This document shows, in pieces, positions 1 through 6,865 of a stretch of DNA of 7,905 nt (positions are counted from its first letter, which is position 1; the number at the start of each line of letters is the position of its first letter). The notes under the pieces are model-generated. The model had not been told where the DNA came from. It did not search any database and worked only from the letters and a program-made list of their open reading frames with translations. This stretch comes from Candidatus Bathyarchaeota archaeon (GTDB lineage: Archaea; Thermoproteota; Bathyarchaeia; Bathyarchaeales; Bathycorpusculaceae), in the NCBI GenBank assembly GCA_030626685.1, contig DAOUTL010000056.1:1-7905 (forward strand). The letters are read 5' to 3'. Both the position numbers and the translations under genes were made by a program.

Positions 1-52
1 CATTGCAACCTTGATTAGTGATTTTGCCTTATAACGGGTGTTAAGTTTGTCC

Positions 53-1048
53 ATGAAGGCTACCGTAACTGTTAGAGGCGCAGTTCTCCTAGGCAAGTAT
101 GTAGCTTGTGATGCTTTTGATGAGTCTATGCCGTTGAGAGTTGTCACTCACGCTCATGCTGACCACATGATGGGTTTGCGACAGAGCATGAGAACATGTG
201 AAAAGGTTCTGATGACCAAAGCCACTAAGGATTTGATCGATGTTATGAGGGGTCCGCTTTTTCTTATGGGCGGTTCTGTGGAGACGGTTGATTATGGTAA
301 GACTGTTCAGTACGGGGAGGAGCGTATAACGTTTTTCAGAGCTGACCACATTTTGGGCGCAGCTCAAGTGCTTGTTGAGGACGCTGAAGGAACAAGAATT
401 GTTTATACCGGAGACTTCAGGATTGATGGAACTCCTGTCTTGGATGCTGACGTGCTTGTTATAGAGGCCACTTATGGAAGTCCCTCTTGTAAACGCTCTT
501 TTGGGAGAAATGTGAAAAACTTGCTTGTTTCCTTGGTGGAGGAAGGGTTGAAGCATGGCACCGTGTATGTTTTTGGTTATCATGGTAAACTTCAAGAGGT
601 GATGCAGATTTTGCATGAAGCTCGTGTGAAAGCTCCTTTTATCGTGCCCGAGAGGGTTTTTCACGTCTCTAAGGCTTGTGAGAGGCACGGCATGCATCTT
701 GGACGTTTGATGTTGTCTGAGAAAAAAGAAGCAAAGGAACTGCTAGAAGCGAATTCTCCTTGTATAGCCTTTTATCACATGAGGTCGAAAAGTAAAGTCG
801 GCTCAGGCAGTTTTCGTGTTTATGTGAGTGGTTGGGAATTTGATTCTCCCTGCCGTAAAATCGCCGATAAAGAGTACGTTATAGCCTTAAGTGACCATTC
901 AGACTTTGACGGGTTAATCGAGTATGTTAGACGTTCAAAGCCTAAGCTTGTGATCACGGATAATTTCCGCATCTGTCATGCTGGAACATTAGCCAGGGAA
1001 ATTCGTAGGCGTTTCGGGATTTCCGCCTTAGCGCTTCCAAAAAAGTAG
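53..1048 (+). CDS. MBL-fold metallo-hydrolase, SNM1/CPSF-type nuclease (DNA-ligase-associated exonuclease-like)
   Basis: Predicted zinc-dependent nuclease acting on DNA or RNA in the cytoplasm. Numbered from ATG 53 (331 aa), it has the metallo-beta-lactamase signature HAHADH at residues 33-38, a second metal histidine in ADHILGA (H99), and TGDF with D121. A beta-CASP-like middle follows: GYHGKLQEV near residue 175 resembles the Y-x-LGK-Q motif of ligase-associated exonucleases. LSDHSDF with H282 and ICHAG with H309 lie near the C-terminus. All expected metal ligands are present and the length is normal for the family. A GTG at 38 is also in frame, but ATG 53 is preferred because GGGTG at 36-40 can serve as its ribosome site and homology-like sequence starts after it. 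No ligase or helicase gene is adjacent on the visible side. Substrate (mRNA 3' end or DNA) cannot be decided from sequence. Confidence 0.85.
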   Translation: MKATVTVRGAVLLGKYVACDAFDESMPLRVVTHAHADHMMGLRQSMRTCEKVLMTKATKDLIDVMRGPLFLMGGSVETVDYGKTVQYGEERITFFRADHILGAAQVLVEDAEGTRIVYTGDFRIDGTPVLDADVLVIEATYGSPSCKRSFGRNVKNLLVSLVEEGLKHGTVYVFGYHGKLQEVMQILHEARVKAPFIVPERVFHVSKACERHGMHLGRLMLSEKKEAKELLEANSPCIAFYHMRSKSKVGSGSFRVYVSGWEFDSPCRKIADKEYVIALSDHSDFDGLIEYVRRSKPKLVITDNFRICHAGTLAREIRRRFGISALALPKK

Positions 1049-1107
1049 TTTTTGTTTAGTGGGGATACGGATAAAATTTTGGTAATTTTTAAATGTTTTT
1101 ATTGTTT
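1049..1107 (+). terminator. T-rich archaeal-type transcription end
   Basis: Directly after the stop codon of the MBL nuclease gene there are T tracts at 1049-1053, 1077-1080, 1086-1090 and 1096-1100, with no GC-rich hairpin. Archaeal RNA polymerase commonly terminates at such U-rich stretches. The assignment is inference from composition and position. Confidence 0.4.
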
Positions 1108-1168
1108 GCGGTTGAGGATGTGATTATGTTCGTTTGGCTTTGTTGGAGGTTGTGAAAAGGGTATTTTG

Positions 1169-1183
1169 CTTTACTTAGTAAAG
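1169..1183. repeat. Perfect inverted repeat upstream of the MNT/HEPN module
   Basis: CTTTAC-TTA-GTAAAG forms a perfect 6-bp inverted repeat around a 3-base centre. It is followed at once by TTTTTATT (1184-1191), a weak box A candidate about 38 bases before the GTG start at 1227. The position suits an operator for autoregulation by the winged-helix MNT protein. A weak terminator hairpin for the upstream gene is the alternative. Confidence 0.4.
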
Positions 1184-1215
1184 TTTTTATTCCGGGAACT
1201 CATCATTGTTTATTA

Positions 1216-1220
1216 GAGGT
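1216..1220 (+). promoter_or_regulatory. Ribosome binding site GAGGT that fixes the GTG start at 1227
   Basis: GAGGT lies 6 bases before GTG 1227 and complements the 16S 3' tail. There is no ATG nearby in frame, so this site supports the GTG start of the MNT gene. Confidence 0.6.
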
Positions 1221-1226
1221 TAGAAG

Positions 1227-1859
1227 GTGAAGTTAGTTTCTTTAAGCCCGAAGGGAAGAATTGTGTTAACTTTGAAGCATGGAAAACATACTTACAGCGA
1301 GTTGAGGTTTGAAACCGGGTTAAGCGATAGGTGGTTGACAATCAAACTTAAAGAATTGGAACGTGGAGGGGTTGTTGAGAAAGATGGCAAGTGGTATAGC
1401 TTAGGTGGGAAATTGGCGATTTCCCCTTATGAACTAAGTTTGTATATGCATTTCCAAGCTAAACGGATGGCGGCTGAGCTTGCAAAGCTGCATTTTGTTA
1501 GGATGATTACCCTTTTCGGCAGTGTAGCCCAGAAAAATGCTCATGAATACAGTGATTTGGACATGATAATTGTTGTGAGTGAGCCAGTTGATAAGGTGAA
1601 AAAGGAGATTAAGCTGGAAATTTCCAGGCTTGAATCGAAGTACCACATAACGGTTGAGCCGTTAATATTGACGGAGGAAGATTTTTTGGATAATGTTCGC
1701 TCGTATGAAGGTGGCATCGTTTATGGAGTCGCTGAGGGCTATGAAGTTTTGGTTGATAAAACAGGTGAATTTGCTAAAATTTTGCATAATAACGTTGAGG
1801 AAATTAAGCGGACCCATGATTACTTGGAGGAAGCAAGGATATGGTTGAAAGCAAAGTAG
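1227..1859 (+). CDS. Winged-helix / MNT-type nucleotidyltransferase (MNT-HEPN module)
   Basis: A 210-residue protein with two parts. Residues about 5-65 form a winged helix-turn-helix (ARF-like LRFETGLSDRWLTIKLKELE, then a wing ending KWYSL). Residues about 78-175 form a minimal nucleotidyltransferase. The family signature GSX10DXD is exact: G98-S99, then D110 and D112 in YSDLD. A third carboxylate is probably E144 in ITVEP, where Asp is more usual. MNT proteins of this type transfer nucleotides to a partner HEPN protein and act as antitoxins in MntA/HepT systems. The HEPN gene follows and overlaps by 19 bases, which supports co-translation. The fused DNA-binding domain suggests that this protein represses its own operon, perhaps at the inverted repeat 1169-1183. 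The GTG start is supported by GAGGT 6 bases upstream. The C-terminus (about 180-210) is helical and may contact HEPN. Confidence 0.85.
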   Translation: MKLVSLSPKGRIVLTLKHGKHTYSELRFETGLSDRWLTIKLKELERGGVVEKDGKWYSLGGKLAISPYELSLYMHFQAKRMAAELAKLHFVRMITLFGSVAQKNAHEYSDLDMIIVVSEPVDKVKKEIKLEISRLESKYHITVEPLILTEEDFLDNVRSYEGGIVYGVAEGYEVLVDKTGEFAKILHNNVEEIKRTHDYLEEARIWLKAK

Positions 1860-2275
1860 AAGTGTTGTTGAAAGTTTCTGAAGTGAACCTTTCTAGGGCA
1901 GAAAAACGTTTCGACGACGGAGAGTATGATTCCGCCGTTTTTCATGCATCAATGGCTGTTGAAAGCGCTGCGAACGTTATGATTCTTAAGCTTGGAGGTC
2001 ACGAAGCAAAAAATCACAGAGCAATCAGCGGCTTGGCTGCAGTCATCAGAAGAGTGAAGCCAGAATTGCTAAGGGAAGAAAAATATATGCAATTGGTAGA
2101 CAAGGGAAGAGATATACAGAGAGAAGTTGTATACGCACGTTATCCTCTCAAAGTGGCTGGTAAGTGGGTGACCCCCATGGAATATTATACTCGAGAGAAA
2201 ACCAGAGAGATAATTGACAACGTCGTGTTTGTAGTCGATGGAATAAAAGTGTACCTTAAAAGAACAACAACTTGA
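1841..2275 (+). CDS. HEPN domain protein, partner of the MNT nucleotidyltransferase
   Basis: A 144-residue, all-helical protein of the HEPN (PF05168-like) type. Recognisable blocks are LSRAEKRFDDGEYDSAVFHA (17-36), AVESAANVMILKLG (39-52), KNHRAISGLAAVIRR (57-71) and YARYPLK (98-104), the usual order in this family. The start ATG 1841 lies inside the MNT gene, with GGAGG at 1826-1830 ahead of it, so translation is probably coupled. HEPN partners of MNT proteins are often RNases using an R-X4-6-H motif. I checked all three histidines (35, 54, 59) and none has an arginine 5-7 residues before it, nor is there an RX4HXY. So either this subgroup uses other residues (N58/H59 and R100-Y101 are the conserved-looking ones) or it is not a nuclease. 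The toxin role is inferred from the gene pair only. Confidence 0.8.
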   Translation: MVESKVEVLLKVSEVNLSRAEKRFDDGEYDSAVFHASMAVESAANVMILKLGGHEAKNHRAISGLAAVIRRVKPELLREEKYMQLVDKGRDIQREVVYARYPLKVAGKWVTPMEYYTREKTREIIDNVVFVVDGIKVYLKRTTT

Positions 2276-2580
2276 TATTAGACGCGCTCAAAATGGAAGT
2301 GGCTCACGCCCAATGCCGCTGATACTCGTGTAGTTGCTGTATGCTTATTCGCAGAAACATTATGGTTGAGGATTAGCTCTTTGAAAGCTCTTGAATGAAC
2401 TGTTTGTCGCTTTTTATCTTTTCCGCTTCTGTTTTGGCGACTGGAATTAGTTGTTGTGAGCATGTGCAAGTTAATTGTCTAAGCTGAATGCAAAGGGCGT
2501 GATAGGAGACGAACAATTCAAATAGCTTCCGAAAATCATATGGATAAGATAAGACCTCTCCTTAATAGGAAAGTGCTAAC
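2276..2580. other. 305-base gap without an intact gene; possible minus-strand gene remnant
   Basis: No tRNA, CRISPR, insertion sequence or clear terminator is visible. On the minus strand a frame is open without a start codon from 2561 to the TAA at 2373-2375 (62 codons). Its last ~24 residues, ending TEAEKIKSDKQFIQELSKS, look like a real helical protein C-terminus, while its first half looks random. It may be the worn 3' end of a lost gene. The right end (about 2530-2580) should hold the promoter of the coiled-coil/ATPase operon, but I see only a poor A/T-rich candidate around 2541-2552. Confidence 0.3.
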
Positions 2581-4221
2581 TTGCCATACAAGAGTTTAAT
2601 CCTGCCCTTCGTTGTTGGAGACAGTGACAGAAAAAAACCTTTCACGTCAGATATGGAATTGACCACAGTCGCCATTTTAGCTGAGGCGCAACGGAAAAAA
2701 CTGGGATTCTTGAGTGACTCATCCGAGAAGATTTCGTTTGTTTCGAAAGTTTATTATCCGTTGTGGGCGGTTCCTTGGGAGGACAGATGTCTAATTTTGG
2801 ATGGCTTAGGCTTTTCCTCCTGTAACGTAAAGTATGCGAAGCTGCCCGACTTGAAGCTCTTCACTGAGAACTTGAAGAGGAACGTTGTGGTTCGCGAAGA
2901 GTTTAGGAACGCTTTGGAAGAACATGCCGAAACCTTCAAGGATTTTGCTGCAACAGTTGATCTTTCATTCAACGCCTTAGTTGCGCACAGGAATCTGTTA
3001 GATACCTTTCTTGAATACTTTAAGGAAGGTTCTTTCCTCGACGAAGAGGCGGAGAAATCACAAGTTTTGATTCCATCGGAACTTGACGAAAAAGGGGTTT
3101 TGGAAGCCTGCGAGAGGGTGATAAATTGTTGGAGGCAGATTAAAGCGGACGGAAGGGGGCTTCAACAGGCTCTCAACATTCTTGAGGACGCGATGAGGCT
3201 TCACGAGCACGGAATCCTCTGCGAGGTTGAACAGATACGGGAAAAGTACGAGGAGGAGATTTCCAATTTAAAACCAGTTGTGGAGAAGAAAGTGAAGAAG
3301 TTGATGTTGAAGCGGGATGGTGAAGCTAAAAAAATAGTCAAAGCCGTCGAGAAAAAGCTGACTGCAGCAACTAGGAAGAAAGAGAAGTATAAACGTAAAC
3401 TTCAAAGCCTTGAGCGAAACGAGGTCGCGATCCGGAAGAAAATCGAAGTTTTCAAGCGGAAAAGAAACGAGGTTAAGGTAGCTCTTTGGAGCTATGAGCT
3501 CAGAAAACGTCAGAGAGAAATCGGCAACGTCAAGAGAGAAATTAAAGCCGTTTCCAACCTTATTGAACGAATCAGAAAAAAGGGTGAAGAAAAAATCAGG
3601 AAACTTGAGGAAAGTTTTCAGGAAATGGTCGACATGGAAGAAGCAAAAATTAAGGAAACAACGGCTTTATGTGACTCTGAAATCGAGGCGAAGCAGAAGG
3701 AACTTGAGGAGCTCCGATCTGAAGCAGATTCCATAGCAAAGCAGATTGAAGGACTCATAGGGCGAAAGAAGTGGTATGCGTCAACGTTCAAGGAAGAAAT
3801 GGCTATTCCTTGGAATCAGGATAAAACCGTTTTGGTTTATGTTCCCTTCTACTTGGTTAGGTACGAAAAGGAAGCTGAAGCCAGATACAACTTGCACCCG
3901 CCCATGGTTGCTTCTGGGTATAAAGGCATTCTTAAAAAGATTAGGAAAATCTGGAGCTTCAGCTTGGAGTCGCGAATAAAACTCCTTGTACATCCAAGGT
4001 CGAAAGAACTGCATAAAATGTTCAACTCCGCTTTGATCAGAAAAATGCGGAAGGACAAAGTTTTCGAGGAAAAGGTAAATGAGATATGTCGGTCTAACAA
4101 TCTCCTCAACTCAGATAGCTTTAGAAAAGCACTGACCAACGGAATAAATGAACTGAAAGAAGAGGGATGGATAAATCTTGAAGAGTCCTTAACGATTCTC
4201 GAGCGGTATGGAGGTGCCTGA
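2581..4221 (+). CDS. Large Lys/Glu-rich coiled-coil protein of unknown family, operon partner of the AAA+ ATPase
   Basis: I do not recognise a named family for this 546-residue protein. It has a globular N-terminal region (about 1-210), a long charged coiled coil (about 215-395, runs of K, R, E with heptad-like leucines and isoleucines), and a globular C-terminal region (about 400-546). The two globular parts each carry a similar aromatic-proline motif just outside the coil: KVYYPLWAVPWED at 57-69 and LVYVPFYLVRYEKE at 418-431. If the coil folds back on itself, these could meet, as in SMC/Rad50-like or tethering proteins. No Walker motif, cysteine cluster, signal peptide or membrane helix is seen. 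The start is TTG 2581 with AGGA at 2567-2570. An in-frame TAG at 2566-2568 blocks any longer form, and ATG 2653 is a fallback that would lose a conserved-looking N-terminus. The stop at 4219-4221 is one base before the ATPase start, so the two are surely co-translated. Confidence 0.75.
   Translation: MPYKSLILPFVVGDSDRKKPFTSDMELTTVAILAEAQRKKLGFLSDSSEKISFVSKVYYPLWAVPWEDRCLILDGLGFSSCNVKYAKLPDLKLFTENLKRNVVVREEFRNALEEHAETFKDFAATVDLSFNALVAHRNLLDTFLEYFKEGSFLDEEAEKSQVLIPSELDEKGVLEACERVINCWRQIKADGRGLQQALNILEDAMRLHEHGILCEVEQIREKYEEEISNLKPVVEKKVKKLMLKRDGEAKKIVKAVEKKLTAATRKKEKYKRKLQSLERNEVAIRKKIEVFKRKRNEVKVALWSYELRKRQREIGNVKREIKAVSNLIERIRKKGEEKIRKLEESFQEMVDMEEAKIKETTALCDSEIEAKQKELEELRSEADSIAKQIEGLIGRKKWYASTFKEEMAIPWNQDKTVLVYVPFYLVRYEKEAEARYNLHPPMVASGYKGILKKIRKIWSFSLESRIKLLVHPRSKELHKMFNSALIRKMRKDKVFEEKVNEICRSNNLLNSDSFRKALTNGINELKEEGWINLEESLTILERYGGA
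4210..4216 (+). promoter_or_regulatory. Strong ribosome binding site GGAGGTG deciding the ATPase start
   Basis: GGAGGTG is a full match to the 16S 3' tail complement and lies inside the last codons of the coiled-coil gene. It is 6 bases before ATG 4223, the ideal spacing. The upstream in-frame ATG 4208 abuts the site itself and so is not the start. Confidence 0.8.
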
Positions 4222-4222
4222 A

Positions 4223-5965
4223 ATGATTGACGATGACAAGATAGTGGAGAGAAAGCTTCTACTGGAGCGCACCTTCTCTGTAGCCGACTTGTTCGAAATA
4301 GGACGAGAACTGAACATTCCATACTTTAACCGTTTCATAAGCTGCTGGGAAACCGATGTGGACGAAACCGCCTTGGAAATAGCATTAAACGTAAGTGATA
4401 CGCAGCTTAGGGAGATCTACAAGAAGTATGCTCCGCGAGGATGGGTCTTATTCAGAGGAAAGTACTACACGTTTGAAAATGGGGTTTTACGCCTTACCGG
4501 ATCGTGGGATAAAATTAGAACCAACATCTCCGAGGTGAAGAAAAAATACGGGAAAAAATGCGTTGCAGTTTTAAAAGGGATGGTGGAAGCAGGCGGAAAC
4601 TACGGTTTAAAAGAGATCAGGCAGACGTTGAAGCAGGGGATAAACCCGTATCCTATACTGGAAAAACTTGAACAGCTGAAGATTATTGTGACTTCGTATA
4701 AGGGTGATGAATATCAAGAATGGAAAATACTGGATGAAATCCTTCCCCTAATTCAGCAAGAGCTGGGGATACCTTCTCTGAAGCCTGTATCAGTCGTTAC
4801 CCCATCGGTTGCTGCTGAAAAAGAAGACTACGTAGCAGAGGAACGCCGAAAAGTTGAGGCGATGGATCAGGAGCTAACCAGCTACTTGAACAACTTGATA
4901 AAACACAGGTTGAGCTCAACCATTCGTTTCGGAAAAACTTTTTCAGTGAACGCCCTTGCAGACTACCTTCAAAAGCTGTTCGGAAACTTGCTTTACTTTG
5001 ACAGTTTCTTAAGCATAATCCAGCAGTACGGAATCGCAAACGCTGAAATCGTGAATCCTCAAGGTAAAACTGGAATGAGGACAGGCTGGTCCCTAGCCTT
5101 GTTCGGAGAACCAGGCACAGGCAAAAGTTTCTCAACAAGAGACATGATCTTGGGAAAGGCTGACGGAAAGATCAGGCCGCATGGAATTCCGGGTAGAAAC
5201 CGATACTGCGGCGGGATAACGCCGGCACGTTTCATAAGGATTGGACAAGCCTACACTGGGCGCACATTCAATTTTGTTGTGCCCGAGTTCAACGACTGGT
5301 TTAGAGCGTCTGGGATGGTAGATGTTTTAAAGGTTGCGATGGAGCGTGGGGAAATTAAGTATGAGCTGCACAGAGAGGTTGTGGGTCCATACCGTTTCGA
5401 CTCCTTCCTAAGCGTGAACTACAACACCAGGGTCTTAGGCAGAGGGTATGAAGTCACGATAAGCGACCCGAACTTCAACGCGATAGAGGACCGCATGATA
5501 TGTCGCCTCCACCGGCTGACAAAGAAACGTTTCGTTGAGATTGCTCAGAGCCAAATGAGGCTGGCTCTGGGGGAAATTGACGTTGAGGGAGGTGCTCAAG
5601 GAGTCAGAGACCACGTCACACTCGTTTACGCAATAGAAACGGGGCATCCTCTGGTTAAGGAGCAGTTTCCATACAAACCCGTTATGATCACGTCTGAGAC
5701 GTACGATATGATTAAGAAGGCGAGAGAAGCCATCCTGGGGCATATACGTCGGGAAAGTTTGAGATTTTCTGCACGTCTGGAAAACCACGCGATAAGATTT
5801 GCCTGTGCTGCTTCGCTTTTAAACTACTTTCACTCCGATCTAGACTACATACCGGTAAGCGAGGACGCTCTTAAACAAGCCGTAAAACTCTACGTAGAGG
5901 AAGCTTCGGTAAGATCCCGAGAAGAATTCCGACCTGAAGATGTTCTGGAGGAGCTGTTCAGCTAA
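4223..5965 (+). CDS. MCM-like AAA+ ATPase with N-terminal winged helix
   Basis: Numbered from ATG 4223 (580 aa). Residues about 110-170 look like a winged helix (CVAVLKGMVEAGG, then LKEIRQTL and LEKLEQLKII). A linker follows, then a AAA+ core. Walker A is GEPGTGKS at 295-302. The Walker B strand is FNFVVPEF (350-356), in which the usual Asp is P354 and Glu 355 is kept. MVDVLKVAMERGEIKYE then matches the MCM block ending EAMEQQTISIAK, and sensor 1 is SVNYN with N399. IEDRMICRLHRL aligns with the MCM arginine-finger block LLSRFDLI (R424). ARLENHAIRFACAASLL aligns with TARQLEALIRLAEAHA of the MCM lid (R518 as sensor 2). This places it in the helix-2-insert clade near MCM, but it lacks the MCM N-terminal OB/zinc region and the C-terminal winged helix, so it is not the housekeeping replicative MCM. 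An ATP-driven DNA-remodelling role with the coiled-coil partner is inferred. Confidence 0.8.
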   Translation: MIDDDKIVERKLLLERTFSVADLFEIGRELNIPYFNRFISCWETDVDETALEIALNVSDTQLREIYKKYAPRGWVLFRGKYYTFENGVLRLTGSWDKIRTNISEVKKKYGKKCVAVLKGMVEAGGNYGLKEIRQTLKQGINPYPILEKLEQLKIIVTSYKGDEYQEWKILDEILPLIQQELGIPSLKPVSVVTPSVAAEKEDYVAEERRKVEAMDQELTSYLNNLIKHRLSSTIRFGKTFSVNALADYLQKLFGNLLYFDSFLSIIQQYGIANAEIVNPQGKTGMRTGWSLALFGEPGTGKSFSTRDMILGKADGKIRPHGIPGRNRYCGGITPARFIRIGQAYTGRTFNFVVPEFNDWFRASGMVDVLKVAMERGEIKYELHREVVGPYRFDSFLSVNYNTRVLGRGYEVTISDPNFNAIEDRMICRLHRLTKKRFVEIAQSQMRLALGEIDVEGGAQGVRDHVTLVYAIETGHPLVKEQFPYKPVMITSETYDMIKKAREAILGHIRRESLRFSARLENHAIRFACAASLLNYFHSDLDYIPVSEDALKQAVKLYVEEASVRSREEFRPEDVLEELFS

Positions 5966-6666
5966 TCTGCAGCTTTAACATAGTTCTCTTCTAAACGACT
6001 TATTTTCCCCTTCGCTTCCAAGTCAGCCAACAAAACATCAACTTCATCTCTCTCTATTCCGAACTTTTCACTCGCAGCTTGGCGAATCTCTTCAACACTC
6101 GTTTTCTCCAGCTTCTTAATCAAAGCCAACAAGTTCACGGTCTTCGCCTTCTCCTCTGGAGAAACTGGTGAAAGAGGCCATGCTCTTTCCAACAGAAAAA
6201 GGGTTATCATCCCTTTTTCGTCGCCTTCTTTACATAGGGTAACAAGGTATTTTATGGGAATTTGTTTGCCAGTTGCCTCTTCGTAAGTTTTTACCTCGAA
6301 GTTTTCGCGGATAATGGGGGGTATGTCTTCAATGCTTTTCGCAACCTTCCTACGAACTCTGCCTTCGCTGTTTACACGAGTAAGAGACACAACATCGTAA
6401 AGTAAGCCTTCGATGATGCTTTTCTGGAAGATCATTGTGGCGCCCTCCAACTGAGCGAACAGTCTTCCAGCAGGACATTTTAAGGCTTTAACCATAATTT
6501 TGCCGAGTTCCGTGTCTGAACAAACTTTGAGGAGCCACTGACCGGTCAGAAAATCCTTAACTCTGTAAAAGCGAACCTCTCCTATCCTTATCTGTCGCAA
6601 GCTCAAATCGAACCAAGCGTCCTCTCGCCTATTCTCAACCAAAACTATCTTGATCTGCTTCAACAA
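5962..6666 (-). CDS. Unknown protein with MCM C-terminal-like winged helix
   Basis: A 234-residue protein without a recognised family overall. Residues 1-110 look like mixed beta/alpha (MLKQIKIVLVENRREDAWFD, then IGEVRFYRVKDFLTGQWLLK), 110-165 contain another alpha/beta segment, and 172-230 form a winged helix (LALIKKLE, then VEEIRQAASEKFGIERDEV, then VLLADLEAKGKISRLEENYV). That last part follows the pattern of the winged helix ending archaeal MCM proteins. The reading frame has a TTG start, with GTGATGG 4 bases upstream on the same strand as a plausible ribosome site. A second TTG directly precedes it in frame and the frame stays open further upstream, so the exact start is uncertain. Its TAG stop overlaps the ATPase TAA stop by four bases (CTAA, 5962-5965) in convergent orientation. 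Function is not assigned. DNA binding is likely from the winged helix, and a link to the neighbouring ATPase is a hypothesis. Confidence 0.7.
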   Translation of the reverse strand: MLKQIKIVLVENRREDAWFDLSLRQIRIGEVRFYRVKDFLTGQWLLKVCSDTELGKIMVKALKCPAGRLFAQLEGATMIFQKSIIEGLLYDVVSLTRVNSEGRVRRKVAKSIEDIPPIIRENFEVKTYEEATGKQIPIKYLVTLCKEGDEKGMITLFLLERAWPLSPVSPEEKAKTVNLLALIKKLEKTSVEEIRQAASEKFGIERDEVDVLLADLEAKGKISRLEENYVKAAD

Positions 6667-6865
6667 ACCATCACTTTCTCTAACGGCTATTTTAGGAGTT
6701 TTAGGGGGTCAGGGTAATTATCTTTTCCCCCAGTAAATGCTGATTTTTTAATAATGTTTGGCTTTCGTATGGTTGATGCTGATGGGTTTTTGTAGATGAT
6801 GAGCATGTTCCCACTTTCACAGTCTCATCAGCTTGTATAGAATTTTCGCCTCATCTCTCCCAAAC

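Noticed and set aside
29..34. TTATAA as a box A for the MBL nuclease gene
   Set aside because: It is only about 22 bases before ATG 53, so transcription would begin after the start codon; the promoter is probably outside the window or the gene is in an upstream operon.
89..697. Long minus-strand open frame opposite the MBL nuclease gene
   Set aside because: The product has no family features, is rich in residues typical of antisense reading, and lies wholly inside a well-supported gene.
4208..4210. ATG 4208 as the ATPase start
   Set aside because: It overlaps the ribosome site that is ideally spaced for ATG 4223, and no other ribosome site precedes it at a proper distance.
3849..4322. Minus-strand frame spanning the coiled-coil/ATPase junction
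   Set aside because: It is a shadow of two convincing plus-strand genes, with Ser/Phe/Leu-rich content expected from the complement of Lys/Glu codons.
6796..6802. ATGATGA as the C box of a C/D guide RNA
   Set aside because: It matches RUGAUGA, but there is no CUGA D box at a suitable distance on the same strand, and the nearest CTGA (6779-6782) is on the wrong side with poor spacing.
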